From Petrolisthes cinctipes (Eukaryota; Arthropoda; Malacostraca; Decapoda; Porcellanidae): 64,000 nt of DNA. The position numbers were made by a program, and so were the translations under genes. Shown here one piece after another: positions 1 through 9,910 of the stretch. The notes beneath the pieces were generated by a model. It was not told the origin of the DNA. It searched no databases and saw only the letters and a list, made by a program, of their open reading frames with translations. Location: NCBI GenBank assembly GCA_033782935.1, contig JAWQEG010000509.1:1277001-1341000 (forward strand). The letters are read 5' to 3'. Numbering within the stretch: position 1 is the first letter of the stretch; every line of letters starts with the position of its first letter.

Positions 1-255
1 GGGATAGTATATATAGGACACTTGTTGTTCATTGGAGCACTTTGATTCCTCCGAAGTATGCCAGGAATCAGATTCATGCTAACGAAAGTAATGGTGGTTT
101 GTTTTTGCTTGGAATAGTTTGAGGGAATAATTTGCTCCATATTTACCAACACTGTAATACTCCCTCATTAACCTTTTCACTATCTTCCATCAGAGGAGTT
201 GCCCTGCGTGTTGAACATAAGTATAGATATTATACATCTTGTTATTATTATTATA

Positions 256-471
256 TCATTGTAACACAGGGCCGTAACATAAGTATAGAGTGTTGATTAC
301 ATAGTTGTTATGTTGGAGAACTCGTTCAACCTTGTATGGGCCAGAAAATTTAGCTGACAAAGGGTTTGATTGGGTAGGAATGAAAGCTAGAACCTTGTCA
401 CCTACTTTAAAAGTTCGTTCTTTGGATTTTTTATCAAAGTTTCTTTTCATCTTTACCTGAGCTGTCTCCAA
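256..471 (-). pseudogene. Ty3/gypsy integrase C-terminal (GPY/F) fragment
   Basis: This minus-strand frame of 71 codons begins inside the integrase, not at a true start. It carries a basic stretch (KMKRNFDKKS), then FKVGDKVLAF and FSGPYKVERVL, the GPY/F signature of Ty3/gypsy and retroviral integrase C-terminal domains, which contribute to DNA binding and multimerisation. The upstream part of the same protein lies beyond the MITE at 491-1190. Removing the MITE plus one TA target copy leaves the two sides in one reading frame, apart from single stop codons. After about position 290 the frame runs into sequence I do not recognise. Confidence 0.8.
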
Positions 472-490
472 GTTTTATTGGGCATAAGTA

Positions 491-1190
491 CAGTCGGCAA
501 AAAAAGTTTCGTTACCACCCCTACGTTAATTTTAACATCGATAAGCGCATCAGGGTTGGTACTCCGCCGTCTGAGCAGCTGTGCCTCGCGGGCCGTGGCA
601 ATGACAACTTAGCACAAGGCATTCCCTTTCTTTTTATATCAAAATTTAACTGATATTAAATTAAATTTTGAGTGTTCAAGAACTATTACTATTTAACTAT
701 TCATCATTAAACATAAAGAAATACGTTTGAGTATTTTAGAACAAGAATAACCTTGAAATACCCAGAAAAAGTAGCACTGGGTAAAAGTACGTCATTCTTA
801 CTTGCCTGACCATTAGACACTGAGGGGTCCGGGAGGGTGACAGAGGTATATATGACACTCGCACCCATGGAGGTAGTATAGGTGGAGGCGCCAGTAGGAC
901 CTGATTTGTGAAGCCACCAATCTGTAATTTCTGGCGCCTTCAAGATGGCGCATACCTTTGTATGTCAGGTCAGAAGTCCACTTTAACTGAAACATATCTT
1001 GGTGTCCGCCATATTAAAGGCGCCGAAAATGACAGTTCGGTGGCTTCAATTTACTCCTCTGGATTAGTGAGCCATGGCGACTCCACCTATACTACCTCCA
1101 TGCTCGCGCCACATCTGACTCACCAGTCAGGCCTACCAACATTACATCACACTGTTAAAAGGATGGTAACGAAACTTTTTTTGCCGACTG
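491..1190. mobile_element. MITE with perfect 26-bp TIRs and TA target duplication
   Basis: The ends are perfect 26-bp inverted repeats (491-516 and 1165-1190, beginning CAGTCGGCAAAAAAAG) flanked by TA at 489-490 and 1191-1192. TA duplication is the Tc1/mariner signature, but no transposase is encoded and the element is only 700 bp. The interior is itself a foldback: 866-892 pairs with 1076-1102 (26 of 27 bases), and the arms stay imperfectly complementary up to a centre near 984, including paired GGCGCC motifs. The element sits inside the gypsy integrase frame, so it arrived later. Short open frames across it are incidental. Confidence 0.92.
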
Positions 1191-1192
1191 TA

Positions 1193-2124
1193 CATATTTC
1201 AGAGAGTACAGCTCGTAAGTTAGCTAGGTAGTTTGAGACAGTTTCCCTAGTGGTGGAATTTTTGTTTAATCATTTGTCCTTCACAACTCTTAAGGGACCT
1301 CGTACTTGTCGACCATACAATAGTTGAAAGCGAGAAAAACCAAAACTTTCCTGTTCAGCTTCTCGAAGAGCAAACAACAAGTACTGCAGAGAATCATCCC
1401 AATCTCGTTCATGTTCGAGACAACATTTAATTATCATGGTCTTTATTGTTTGATGCCAACGCTCTAATACACCTTGGGATTCTGGATGATATGCACTGGA
1501 CAACTGTTGCTGGATACCAAGTTCGTCAAGTACCCTCGTGAATAATATACTAGTAAAATTGGAACCTCTGTCCGATTGAATAACTTTAGGGATGCCAACC
1601 CGAGTGAACATATGATTAAGATGGGTGACTATGGTCATTGCACAGATGTTCTTCAAAGGGAAAGCCTCAGGGTAACGAGTGGTGGGACACATAAGGGTTA
1701 GAATATACTGATTTCCATTCTTGGTGCGTGGTAAGGGTCCCACACAATATATGATGATACGTTCGATTGGTTCAGATGTTTCAGGTATAGGCTGGAGAGG
1801 GACTGGTGGGATGGGATGGTTTGCCTTTCCTACCATTTGACATATATGACAAGACTGTACAAACATTTTTATATAATTTTTCATGTTGGGCCAGTAGAAA
1901 TTACCTAAAAGCTTATGATAGGTTTTATACACACCAAAGTGGCCGTTTATACCATCATGACTTAATTCTAACAAAGATTGCCTTAAGGTGCAAGGAACAA
2001 CTACCAGTGTGATATTTGCCCAGACATCAGCTGAAGACAAGCGAGGTGATCTATAAAGGCACATAAATACGCTGTCCTCATAATAAAATCCAGGAGTTTT
2101 CACAACGTCCTTCAATGTATTCAC
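1193..2124 (-). pseudogene. Ty3/gypsy integrase, zinc finger and catalytic core
   Basis: The open frame is 2124-1270 (284 codons) and similarity continues past its TGA towards 1193. Near the N-terminus is an HHCC zinc finger (H56, H62, C92, C95). The catalytic core follows, with D185 in QSDRGSNF and E221 in GVLERWHQT, giving the D-35-E spacing of retroelement integrases. The first catalytic aspartate is replaced: the region reads IIIYCVGPLP, with tyrosine 126 where the family has aspartate. The protein would therefore be inactive as well as truncated. The frame abuts the protease frame directly, marking the RT/RNase H deletion. The first methionine is not a genuine start, because integrase is normally released from a polyprotein. 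Confidence 0.88.
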
Positions 2125-2580
2125 AGCTTGACTACGACAAGAGAATTATTACTTGCCTCATCACAGTAGTCTTCAGCTCGTGCCTGAGAACGAGTTACCA
2201 CACATACTGGAAATAAATCAGGTTGTTCCTTGTCGAGGGCAGTAGTCGGAGAGATGTTCATTGGAGTGCTTCGGACCAAGACATTGGGTACCACTAATCC
2301 ACCTGCTAAGTCATTACCTAGAATAAAGTTTACATCACTTAATGGTAAGGTATCAACCAATCCCACCTTCACATCTCCCACTACCAAGTCACTCTCAAGA
2401 TGTACCTTAGCCAGTTCAACTGTATATAGGACAGAGGAGAGTGGCCGTAGTAAAACCTTATCACCAGTGACATTCCCTTTTACATCTGGCAAGCATTTTC
2501 GGACCATCAAACTTTGAGAAGCACTTGTATCTCTGAGGATCTTAATTGGTACTTTAGGGGAGTCACTAGTTAGAGCAATG
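2121..2580 (-). pseudogene. Ty3/gypsy aspartic protease region
   Basis: The minus-strand frame 2510-2121 has GNDLAGG and flanking residues typical of the region following the protease in animal gypsy elements. Just upstream (2531-2523) is the retropepsin active-site motif, reading DTSASQS instead of DTGASQS, so the conserved glycine after DT is a serine. A stop or frameshift separates the motif from more N-terminal sequence. Retropepsins process the Gag-Pol polyprotein. This copy ends abruptly where integrase begins at about 2124, so the whole reverse transcriptase and RNase H segment is absent. Confidence 0.75.
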
Positions 2581-2699
2581 GTACCACAAGTTTTAAATGC
2601 TGCAAAGGGGTCATCTCCAGAATTTACGTTGACTATAGGTGCAACAGGTTTCTTTGGGGGTTCGAAAGTTAATTTAGAGTTGGTAAAATTGGTGAAAGG

Positions 2700-3720
2700 T
2701 ACGTAAAACTTGGATTGACGACACTTGGGATCCTTACAAAATTTTACTGTGTCCTTCCTTCTTACAATAATAGCAATACAAGGGAGTGGGTGTATTTACC
2801 GTAGATCCTACGGGGCGAAACGTAGAAGAGGTCACTGTGGTGTCTGAAGAGGGGTTTAACACTTTTCGCTGTCCACGGGGATTCTCTACAGCTTTGTTCA
2901 GGAGGGATTATTTATCTACCAATTTGGCGGCCTTTATAGGATTAGTTTCCTCCTTGTCTGCAATGTACACCATGACGTGATGAGGCACACGCCTATTGAA
3001 TTCCTCCAAAACAACAAGATTTCTGAGTTCCTCGAAGGTGGCTGTCTCAGCCTTTTTCAACCACTGATCGAACCGTTTGAATTTTTCTGTAATTAATTCA
3101 AAATAGGTAGTCACTGAAGTTTTGACATAATCACGGAATGCTTGCCTATATCCTTCCACCGTGATAGAATATGCATCAAGAATGCCTTGCTTTATGGACT
3201 CGTAGTCTGCGTCTTTTGGGAGTGCCAGATAAGTCTGTACAGCCTTTCCAGTCAACTTAGGTTGCAGTAGCCACTTCTGGCCAGTTTAAATGTACAGCTG
3301 TATTTTCAAACAATTCAAAATATCCATCTGGATCAGACTCTAAAAGCAGGAACGAGTTTAAGGTTTCTGGCGAGATCAAACTCATGAAGAGTCCTATCTC
3401 CAGCTGTAACATTTTGAAGCTGAGGATGAGCTAGTTGGAGTTAATGTTGTCAGTCTTTTTCTCTCTCTTCTCGTTCTTTTTTCTTTTCCTTCTCGTTCTT
3501 TTTCTTTTTCTGCATTTCTCTTATCTTCCAGTTCAAGCTGAAGTTGTAGTATCTCGGAAATAACTTTATGGTCTGTCTCTGTTTGTCGAGTACTAGCTCC
3601 TTCCTCGGTTGAATCTTCCCAGTACAGATCAGTTTCTTGTAATATGCCAGAGTTAAACAAATGATTTAGGACGAGTTTTGCACGTTGATCATGGGTAGAG
3701 GAACTCTTATATGGTAGTCG
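2700..3720 (-). pseudogene. Ty3/gypsy Gag with CCHC zinc knuckle
   Basis: Minus-strand coding similarity runs in broken frames. 3660-3394 is a highly charged segment (repeated E/K/R runs) that also continues upstream of its first methionine. 3255-2908 is a capsid-like helical segment containing FEELRNLVVLEEFNRRVP and IADKEE. About 2783-2715 holds a zinc knuckle (CYYCKKEGH, then a cysteine reached only through a one-base frameshift). Gag forms the virus-like particle and the knuckle binds RNA. Poly-purine tracts around 3460-3520 encode the charged run and are likely sites of slippage. At least two frameshifts separate the pieces. The true N-terminus is not resolved. Confidence 0.7.
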
Positions 3721-3799
3721 TGACGTGGTGTGTGTGAGAGTAGCAGTTGACCTGGGCCACTGTAATGGGCTTGATGAAGCCTATGTCCAGTGTCGGAAC

Positions 3800-3802
<3 letters not shown>

Positions 3803-3832
<30 letters not shown>

Positions 3833-3843
3833 ACACACACACA
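3803..3843. repeat. A28 homopolymer followed by a short CA repeat
   Basis: Twenty-eight consecutive A residues (3803-3830) are followed after one G by about six CA units. Simple sequence; it could mark the tail of a retroposed sequence but I see no recognisable body. Confidence 0.95.
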
Positions 3844-4915
3844 GAAGATAAGTAATTTCGTCCTTATTGGCATATTTAAATTGGTCAAGTCCACTGACAT
3901 GGTCATGTTCAAATCTCTTAACATTAAATGACATGTTGAAGTGTGCAAAAATAAAATATCACGTAGACAAGGTGAATGAATCACGATAATGAAATGTTTT
4001 GAGTAAAATGTGATCACATGTGATAAAAGATGATTAGTTCAAAACAGAGTAGGGTAAGTAGGTAGGCCTACGGTCACAGATATGACAGAGAGGACTTATT
4101 GATATGACAACTAAGCGGATCTCTCCATAAGCGCCCCACGTTTTGCTTATGGTAACCAGGACAACGATTAAAAGAGATTGAGCCCTTATGTCTCCCGGTG
4201 CAATGAATGAAAAGATGTAAAATACTACGGTCTTAGACACTGCACAGCAATGATGGGTAAGATTAAGGTGTGAGCTCTAGGAGTCTGACAATAAGGCATG
4301 GTTCATTTGAACAAAACAGGAATATTATCGCCAAGTGCGAGTGAAGCTTTATAGCTGATGTGGGAAAGATTGCTACAATACCATCTCTGCTCAAACTATT
4401 GAATGCTTCATCCACTGAGGGGAATTGGATGACTATAATTAATTTTAAACATGAATACTGCACAAATAAACCAAATTAAGCCAAGAATAAAGTGAATACT
4501 TAAGCAATACACAACTTAAGTTACAGATCAAAATAGAAATGCAATTATTAGAGTGAAACCTCCCGGACAGGCCCCCACATCTTGTTACAACCCCAGGTAT
4601 GGCTTGTTTATGTTTAAGGGAAGATCCGAGGTTGTGAACAAGCTTGAGTTATAACTCTGGTAGGTATGTTACTGTAGTCAATGGAATTACAACTAATGAA
4701 ATGAAGAAAGGGAACCTCACTCCAATCCCTCAATGGATGTTTGCCCAGAAAAGAATAATGAAAACAAATGACGAATTAATTTACTATGTATATTATTACG
4801 ATCACCAAATTAAAAATTAATTAGCCATTTAACAAAAGTTAACCCATTATTCCATTTATAATTACAATATTTTACAATTGCGCAGTCGCAGTATCGTAAC
4901 CAATGAGGTTGTGAT
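3844..4915. other. Stretch without recognisable genes
   Basis: AT-rich sequence with only short incidental open frames on both strands. It may include the 5' LTR or leader of the minus-strand gypsy element, but no second copy of an LTR is visible to prove it. Confidence 0.5.
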
Positions 4916-5245
4916 ATGTGCTGCTGCACAGAGCAACATCTGTCGGTATTGGGAAGAGCAACAATCTCGGTGACCTATCCCTCCCTAGGAAGGGTAGGTA
5001 AGTCTTACCCCGCCTCCAAGCGGTCACCTCGGGGGTACACCTCCTTATTTTATCTTCATTTTATCCATTCAGGAGGTGGTGCCAAAGGGGAAGGCGGTGT
5101 GAGGGTGAGTCCTAGCTGACCCCACATATAGGTTTTAAGGTTTTTATTGTATTTTAGTGTTTTAAGATTTTAATTTCTTTTATTGCGTGTTTCTATATTT
5201 TGTAATAATTTTTTCAATTTGTGACCGTGTTTTTAGCTTTTGACA

Positions 5246-5395
5246 ATGCCGACTGCCCGTGTCCCTCCGGGAATGAGCACTGCATTGGCCTTGCCAGCCA
5301 TCAGTGGCCCCCCAATGGGGGAGTGGACAGCTATGGCTACTGGCAGGGGGGGAGTCTCCGCGCTGCCCTGTAGAGGGAGGGGGGAAGAGAGATAG
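5246..5395 (+). CDS. Short upstream ORF of the RTE-like element
   Basis: A 49-codon frame starts at ATG 5246 and ends with TAG at 5393-5395, one base before the ATG (5397) that appears to open the endonuclease frame. It encodes a small Gly/Pro/Ala-rich peptide with no motif I recognise. RTE elements are known for a tiny or missing ORF1, so it may be that ORF or a translation-coupling leader. It is not proven to be translated. Confidence 0.4.
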   Translation: MPTARVPPGMSTALALPAISGPPMGEWTAMATGRGGVSALPCRGRGEER

Positions 5396-5396
5396 T

Positions 5397-6490
5397 ATGA
5401 GAGTGGTAACTGAATGGAATGACAGATGGGACTAAGAGGCGAGAGATTGTAAAATGTTTCAAGAAAGGAAGAGTGGATGTGATGGGAGTGACGGAGATGC
5501 ATGTGAAAGGATGTGGAGTGGTTGAGTGTAAGGAGGGAAGGGAGAGTGGACTGTGGGAGGGAATGGAGAGAGGAGTAGTATGGACGGGTATGAATGAAAA
5601 GAGTAAAGGAAGAGGGAAGGAAGGGTGTGCGCTGTTGGTGTCTCCGTGGGTGTGGAAGGGAGTGGATGGACATGGGTGGAATGGGTCAAGGATAGTATGG
5701 ATGACTGAAAAGATTGGCATGGTGAAGTATGCGTGTGTGTTTGCATATGTACCAGTGGAAGAAAAGAGTAAGACGGGGAGAGAGAAGATGAGTGTTTTGG
5801 GAGGAGTTGAATGCATGTCTGAAAGGGATTGATAATGGAAGGAGAGTGGTGATGATGGGAGACATGAATGGAAAGATGGGAGGTGAGGAAGTGGGGAATA
5901 TTGTGAGTAAGGAACAAATGAGAATGGTGAGTATCTGGTGGATGTCTGTGCTGAGAGGGAGTTGTTCTTGGCAAACACCTTCTTTCAGCACAAGGTGATC
6001 CACAGGTATACATGGAGGAGAAGGGATGAGAGAGGAGAGCTAAAGAGTTTGATTGATTATGTGGCAGTGGATGAAAGGTTGAGGAAGGATGTGTACGATG
6101 CAAAAGTGGTGAGAGGAATGATCCAATGCTCCGACCATTTTGCGGTGTTGGTAAGGATGAAGGTTAGGGTTAAGTGGGAATATAGTAGGAGGGATGAAGG
6201 GGTGAGAAACAAGATGGGAGGTGGCTAGTGGGAAATTAGATGTAGCAGAGTATAGGGAGGAATATAAGAGGAGGGTGGGTGAGGTGCTGGGGGATGGAAG
6301 GATGGGGATAGGGGAGGGAGTGGGAGTAAATGCTGTGTATGAAATTTGTAAGAAAATAGTATTGAGGACAGCAGCAGAGGTAGTGGGATATAAGACAGAG
6401 AAGAGGGGCAAGAAAGGGAGTGCTTGCTGGTCAGAAGAAGTGAAAGATGCCGTAGAGAAGAAAAGGAACGCATATAGGAAAACATTATAG
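5397..6490 (+). pseudogene. RTE-like AP endonuclease domain and linker
   Basis: The frame opens at ATG 5397 (MRVVT), but the first catalytic block is damaged by a small deletion that also shifts the frame into 5419-5832. Visible endonuclease motifs, in order, are VMGVTEMHVKG (catalytic glutamate block), CVFAYVPVEE, then after a frameshift RRVVMMGDMNGKMG, and after another shift LKSLIDYVAVDE and CSDHFAVLV (the terminal SDH motif). The linker continues in a third frame at 6221-6490. The endonuclease nicks target DNA to prime reverse transcription. At least four frame changes make this copy non-functional. Confidence 0.8.
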
Positions 6491-6496
6491 AGGAAT

Positions 6497-8156
6497 GTGT
6501 CACAGAAAGTGAAAGAGAGATGGAAGAGAGACTATAATGTATGTAAGAGACACGTGAAAAGGATGGTGAGTGAGAGTAAGAGGAGAGTGGGTGAGGAGTT
6601 TGGTATGAAACTGAGTGAAAAGTTTAAAGGGAACAAGAAATTATTCTGGAAGGAAGTGAAAAGAGATAGAGGAGAAGGAAAGTTTGGAAGCGTGAGAATG
6701 AAGAGAGAGGATGTAGTTACTGTAAGTAGAAGTGAGGAAGTGAAAGAAGTGTGGAAGAGGCATTTTGATCGGTTAATGAATGGAGGGACGGGAGGGGAGG
6801 CGGTGGTGACATGCATGGGGATGGAGGCAGGTGGTAGACGACAGGATGTACAGGGAGAATTAGGATGGGAAGAGGTTAGGAAAGCAATAGGAAAGTTGAA
6901 GATGAGAAAGGCACCCGGGGGTGGATGGGATAACTGCTGAAATGTTAAAGTGTGGGGGGGAGGTAGTGGTGGAATGGATGTTGCTTATATGCACATTGGC
7001 TTGGAGGTAGGAAAAGGTGCCAGAGGATTGGAGGAGAGCCATGATTGTACCTTTGTATAAGGGGAAGGGGAGTAAGGATGAGTGTGGTAGCTATAGGGGA
7101 ATAAGCCTTCTTAGTGTACCGGGTAAGGTGTATGGGAAGGTTTTTACTGAAAGACTGGTTGAAGTAACAGGGAATAAAGTTAGTGAGGAGCAGGGAGGGT
7201 TCAGAAAGGGTAGAGGATGTGTGGACCAAATATTTGCATTAAAATCAATAGTGGAGAAATATATTGGGAAGGGTAGAAAGTTGTATGCTGCCTTCATGGA
7301 CTTGGAGAAGGCATACGATAGAGTTGATAGGAAAGCTATGTCAGAGGTGTTGAGAATTTATGGTGTTGGGGGGTCTTTGCTGAAAGGCACTGAGGCCTTT
7401 TATGCAGAGGCAACAGCATGTGTGCGGGTAGAGGGTGATCTAAGTGAGAGTTTTAATATTAACGTAGGGCTGAGACAGGGATGTGTTATGTCACCATGGC
7501 TGTTCAATATATATATGGATGGTTGTATGAGAGAGATGAAAGCCATAGGGAAAGGCTTATTGGTGAAATTGAGGCTGAATGAAGCAAATTGGTCCTTGGT
7601 GGCAAGTTTATTTGCGGATGTCAATGTGTTGGTGGCTAAGAGTGAAAGGGAGTTACAAAGGGTGGTGGATGAGTTTCAGTCCGTGTATAAACGAAGAAAA
7701 CTGAAGGTAAATGTTGGTAAGAGTAAGGTGAAGATATTTGAGAGGACCAAAACAGAAGTAATTGACTTTGCTACACCCTATAGAGTGGCTGTACCAACTG
7801 GGACGAAATGTGAGATAACCTTAGGGGGTGAGAGGATAGAGGAGGTGAGGGAATTCAAGTACCTGGGAACAGTTCTGTGTAAACATGGAAGTATGGAAGG
7901 AGAAATCAGGGAGAGAGCAATGAGGGGCAGACAGGTCATAGGATCACTGGGGAGGATTATGAAGGGTAGGAGTGTGAGTATGGAAGTGAAAAAGGGACTG
8001 AAAAATAGTATTTTCCTGCCAACACTGACATATGCGTCGGAGACATGGACATGGAGTAGGGCTCATCATTCGAGAATAGGTGCTGTGGAAATGGGTTACT
8101 TGAGAGGAGTATGTGGACTTACTAGATGGAATGGAGAAAATAATGAGTGTGTATGA
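6497..8156 (+). pseudogene. RTE-like reverse transcriptase with altered active site
   Basis: Two frames contribute: 6497-6940 (basic linker, ending in GKLKMRKAPGGG) and 7017-8156 (379 codons). The second shows PLYKGKGSKDECGSYRGISL (RT motif 1 region), FMDLEKAYDRVDR (motif A, catalytic aspartate), LRQGCVMSPWLFNIYMD (motif B) and LKVNVGKSKV (motif D). Motif C reads FADV instead of the expected FADD: the second aspartate codon is GTC at 7620-7622. That residue binds catalytic metal, so the enzyme would be dead even without the frameshift between the two pieces. Synthesis of element cDNA at the nicked target is the family role. Confidence 0.85.
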
Positions 8157-8515
8157 GAGATGTGGTATGAGTGAGAAGGCAATTGGTATTGAGTGTGGAG
8201 TGGTAGAGAGAGTGAAGCGTAATACACTGAGATGGTTTGGACATGTAGAGAGAATGCAAGGTGTGGAGTTTGTAAAGGTGGTGTACGATAGTGAAGTTGT
8301 GGCACCTGGTGTGAGAGGTAGACCACCGGTTAGATGGCAGAACAGAGTGGAAGAGTATGTGAGAGCGAGAAGTGTGAGGGAGGAAGGGGGGATGGAGCAA
8401 GTGAGGAGGGAGTGTTGGAACAGGGAAAACTGGAGACTCTTCTGCCGTGGCCACCCCCTTGGTGGGAGTTCCCGGAGGGGGCGAGGCGTCGGAGCTATAG
8501 ATGGATAGAAGAAAA
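8113..8515 (+). pseudogene. RTE-like C-terminal domain and 3' end
   Basis: This is a shifted frame continuing the RT protein. It contains RNTLRWFGHVERM and VRGRPPVRWQNRVEEYVR, a basic C-terminal signature common in RTE-type proteins, followed by a Trp/Cys-containing stretch. The frame ends at 8508 close to the inferred element end. It overlaps the RT frame by about 40 bases through a frameshift at about 8140. Confidence 0.7.
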
Positions 8516-8805
8516 ATATATTATGACGTTAAGAGACACAGAATTACACCAGTTATAACACCAAATAAGAGAACAAAATCAGAGTAGAGTAGAGCAGATC
8601 TGGTATGTAGTAACGGAGTGAAGCCTGAGTCTTCACTGAGTTGAAGCGTTGTTGCAGGAACCACACTGTGTGTGGACAAGCGGTTGCCAGTCCAGCTTTT
8701 TTGTGTAGCCTTTAGATCGGCGTTCTCTATGAAGGGTGGGAGGGGGACTGAGCTATTCCACTACATACAAACAACTAGTTTAGTATATAAAACAACCCGC
8801 TCTTT
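8516..8805. other. Spacer without recognisable features
   Basis: About 290 bases between the LINE end and the minisatellite; no domain, repeat or RNA gene recognised. Confidence 0.5.
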
Positions 8806-9706
8806 CCCATCTCACCCACAGTACTCTCTCTCTCTCCCCCATCACACCCACAGTACTCTCTCTCTCCCCCATCACACCCACAGTACTCTCTCTCTCCCCC
8901 ATCACACCAACAGTACTCTCTCTCTCCCCCATCACACCAACAGTACTCTCTCTCTCCCCCATCACACCAACAGTACTCTCTCTCTCCCCCATCACACCAA
9001 CAGTACTCTCTCTCTCCCTCATCCCACCCTCAGTACTCTCTCTCTCTCTCCCATCCCACCCACAGTACTCTCTCTCTCCCCATCACACCCACAGTACTCT
9101 CTCTCTCTCTCTCTCTCCCCATCTCACCCACAGTACTCTCTCTCTCTCTCTCCCCATCCCACCCACAGTACTCTCTCTCTCTCTCTCTCTCCCCATCCCA
9201 CCCACAGTACTCTCTCTCTCCCCATCCCACCCACAGTACTCTCTCTCTCTCCCCATCCCACCCACAGTACACTCTCTCTCTCCCCATCCCACCCACAGTA
9301 CTCTCTCTCTCCCCCCATCCCACCCACAGTACTCTCTCTCCCATCACACCCATAGTACTCTCTCTCTCTCCCCATCCCACCCACAGTACTCTCTCTCTCT
9401 CCCCATCCCACCCACAGTACTCTCTCTCTCCCCCCATCCCACCCACAGTACTCTCTCTCTCTCCCCATCCCACCCACAGTACTCTCTTTCTCCCCCCATC
9501 CCACCCACAGTACTCTCTTTCTCCCCCCATCCCACCCACAGTACTCTCTCTCTCTCCCAATCCCACCCACAGTACTCTCTCTCTCCCCCCATCCCACCCA
9601 CAGTACTCTCTCTCTCTCCCCATCCCACCCACAGTACTCTCTCTCTCTCCCCATCCCACCCACAGTACTCTCTCTCTCTCCCCCATCCGACCCACAGTAC
9701 TTTCTT
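8806..9706. repeat. CT-rich minisatellite, 29 copies of a ~31-bp unit
   Basis: The unit is approximately CATCCCACCCACAGTACTCT plus a variable CT run and C run. I count 29 GTAC landmarks from 8821 to 9698 with spacing 26-40, mostly 30 or 31. Length variation comes almost entirely from the CT dinucleotide run. Copies at 8853-9003 form a homogeneous sub-block with ATCACACC(A/C)A. Long open frames on both strands across it (Ser/Leu-Pro-His rich on plus, Arg/Glu-Gly rich on minus) are by-products of the repeat. Confidence 0.97.
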
Positions 9707-9910
9707 CTACACACACTGTGGGCCGAGTGTTGCCAAAGTAGTGTCTGTTTTCGTCATCGTGAAGTTGCCTCCATTTTCTTATGTTAGTCGTTGTAAAAGA
9801 AAACGGCACAAGGTCTACAGATTAGGTGATAATCTACGCTATGTTCAAGTTTAGGGTCCCGCAGAGGGCAGCTCATGGGCGGCATAATATGCGGGGGTTG
9901 TGCGGGGGAT

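Larger units (their letters stand above)
256..3720 (-). mobile_element. Defective Ty3/gypsy LTR retrotransposon (internal part)
   Basis: Read on the minus strand, the order is Gag (about 3720 to 2700), CCHC zinc knuckle (about 2783-2715), aspartic protease (about 2570-2130), integrase (2124-1193) and the integrase C-terminal GPY/F region (471-256). Protease runs straight into the integrase zinc finger within a few bases at about 2125, so reverse transcriptase and RNase H are missing through an internal deletion. Integrase is further split by a 700-bp MITE. Several stops and frameshifts are present. I could not identify LTRs, a primer binding site or a polypurine tract; the left LTR may lie outside the window. 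The order protease, (RT/RH), integrase is that of Ty3/gypsy rather than Ty1/copia. Non-autonomous relic. Confidence 0.85.
4930..8515 (+). mobile_element. RTE-like non-LTR retrotransposon, decayed
   Basis: Plus-strand element with a 5' leader (about 4930-5245), a short ORF (5246-5395), an apurinic/apyrimidinic-type endonuclease (5397 to about 6190), a linker, a reverse transcriptase (about 6880-7850) and a C-terminal segment ending near 8508. The 3' end, around TAGATGGATAGA at about 8500, resembles a short simple-repeat tail. The coding region changes frame at least six times and carries stops, and the RT active site is altered, so the copy cannot move by itself. The RTE assignment rests on domain order and overall RT and endonuclease appearance; other clades of AP-endonuclease LINEs are possible. 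The 5' boundary is approximate. Confidence 0.8.

Noticed and set aside
3707..4017. ORFs with poly-Phe or poly-Lys stretches.
   Set aside because: Created by the A28 homopolymer.
5233..6816. Long minus-strand ORFs rich in Ser, Pro, His and Leu opposite the RTE-like element.
   Set aside because: Shadow frames of a purine-rich coding strand; no domain and inconsistent with the plus-strand endonuclease and RT motifs.
8672..9809. Repetitive ORFs of up to 259 codons across the CT-rich minisatellite.
   Set aside because: Open frames arise from a stop-free repeat unit on both strands; length changes in CT runs are not multiples of three.
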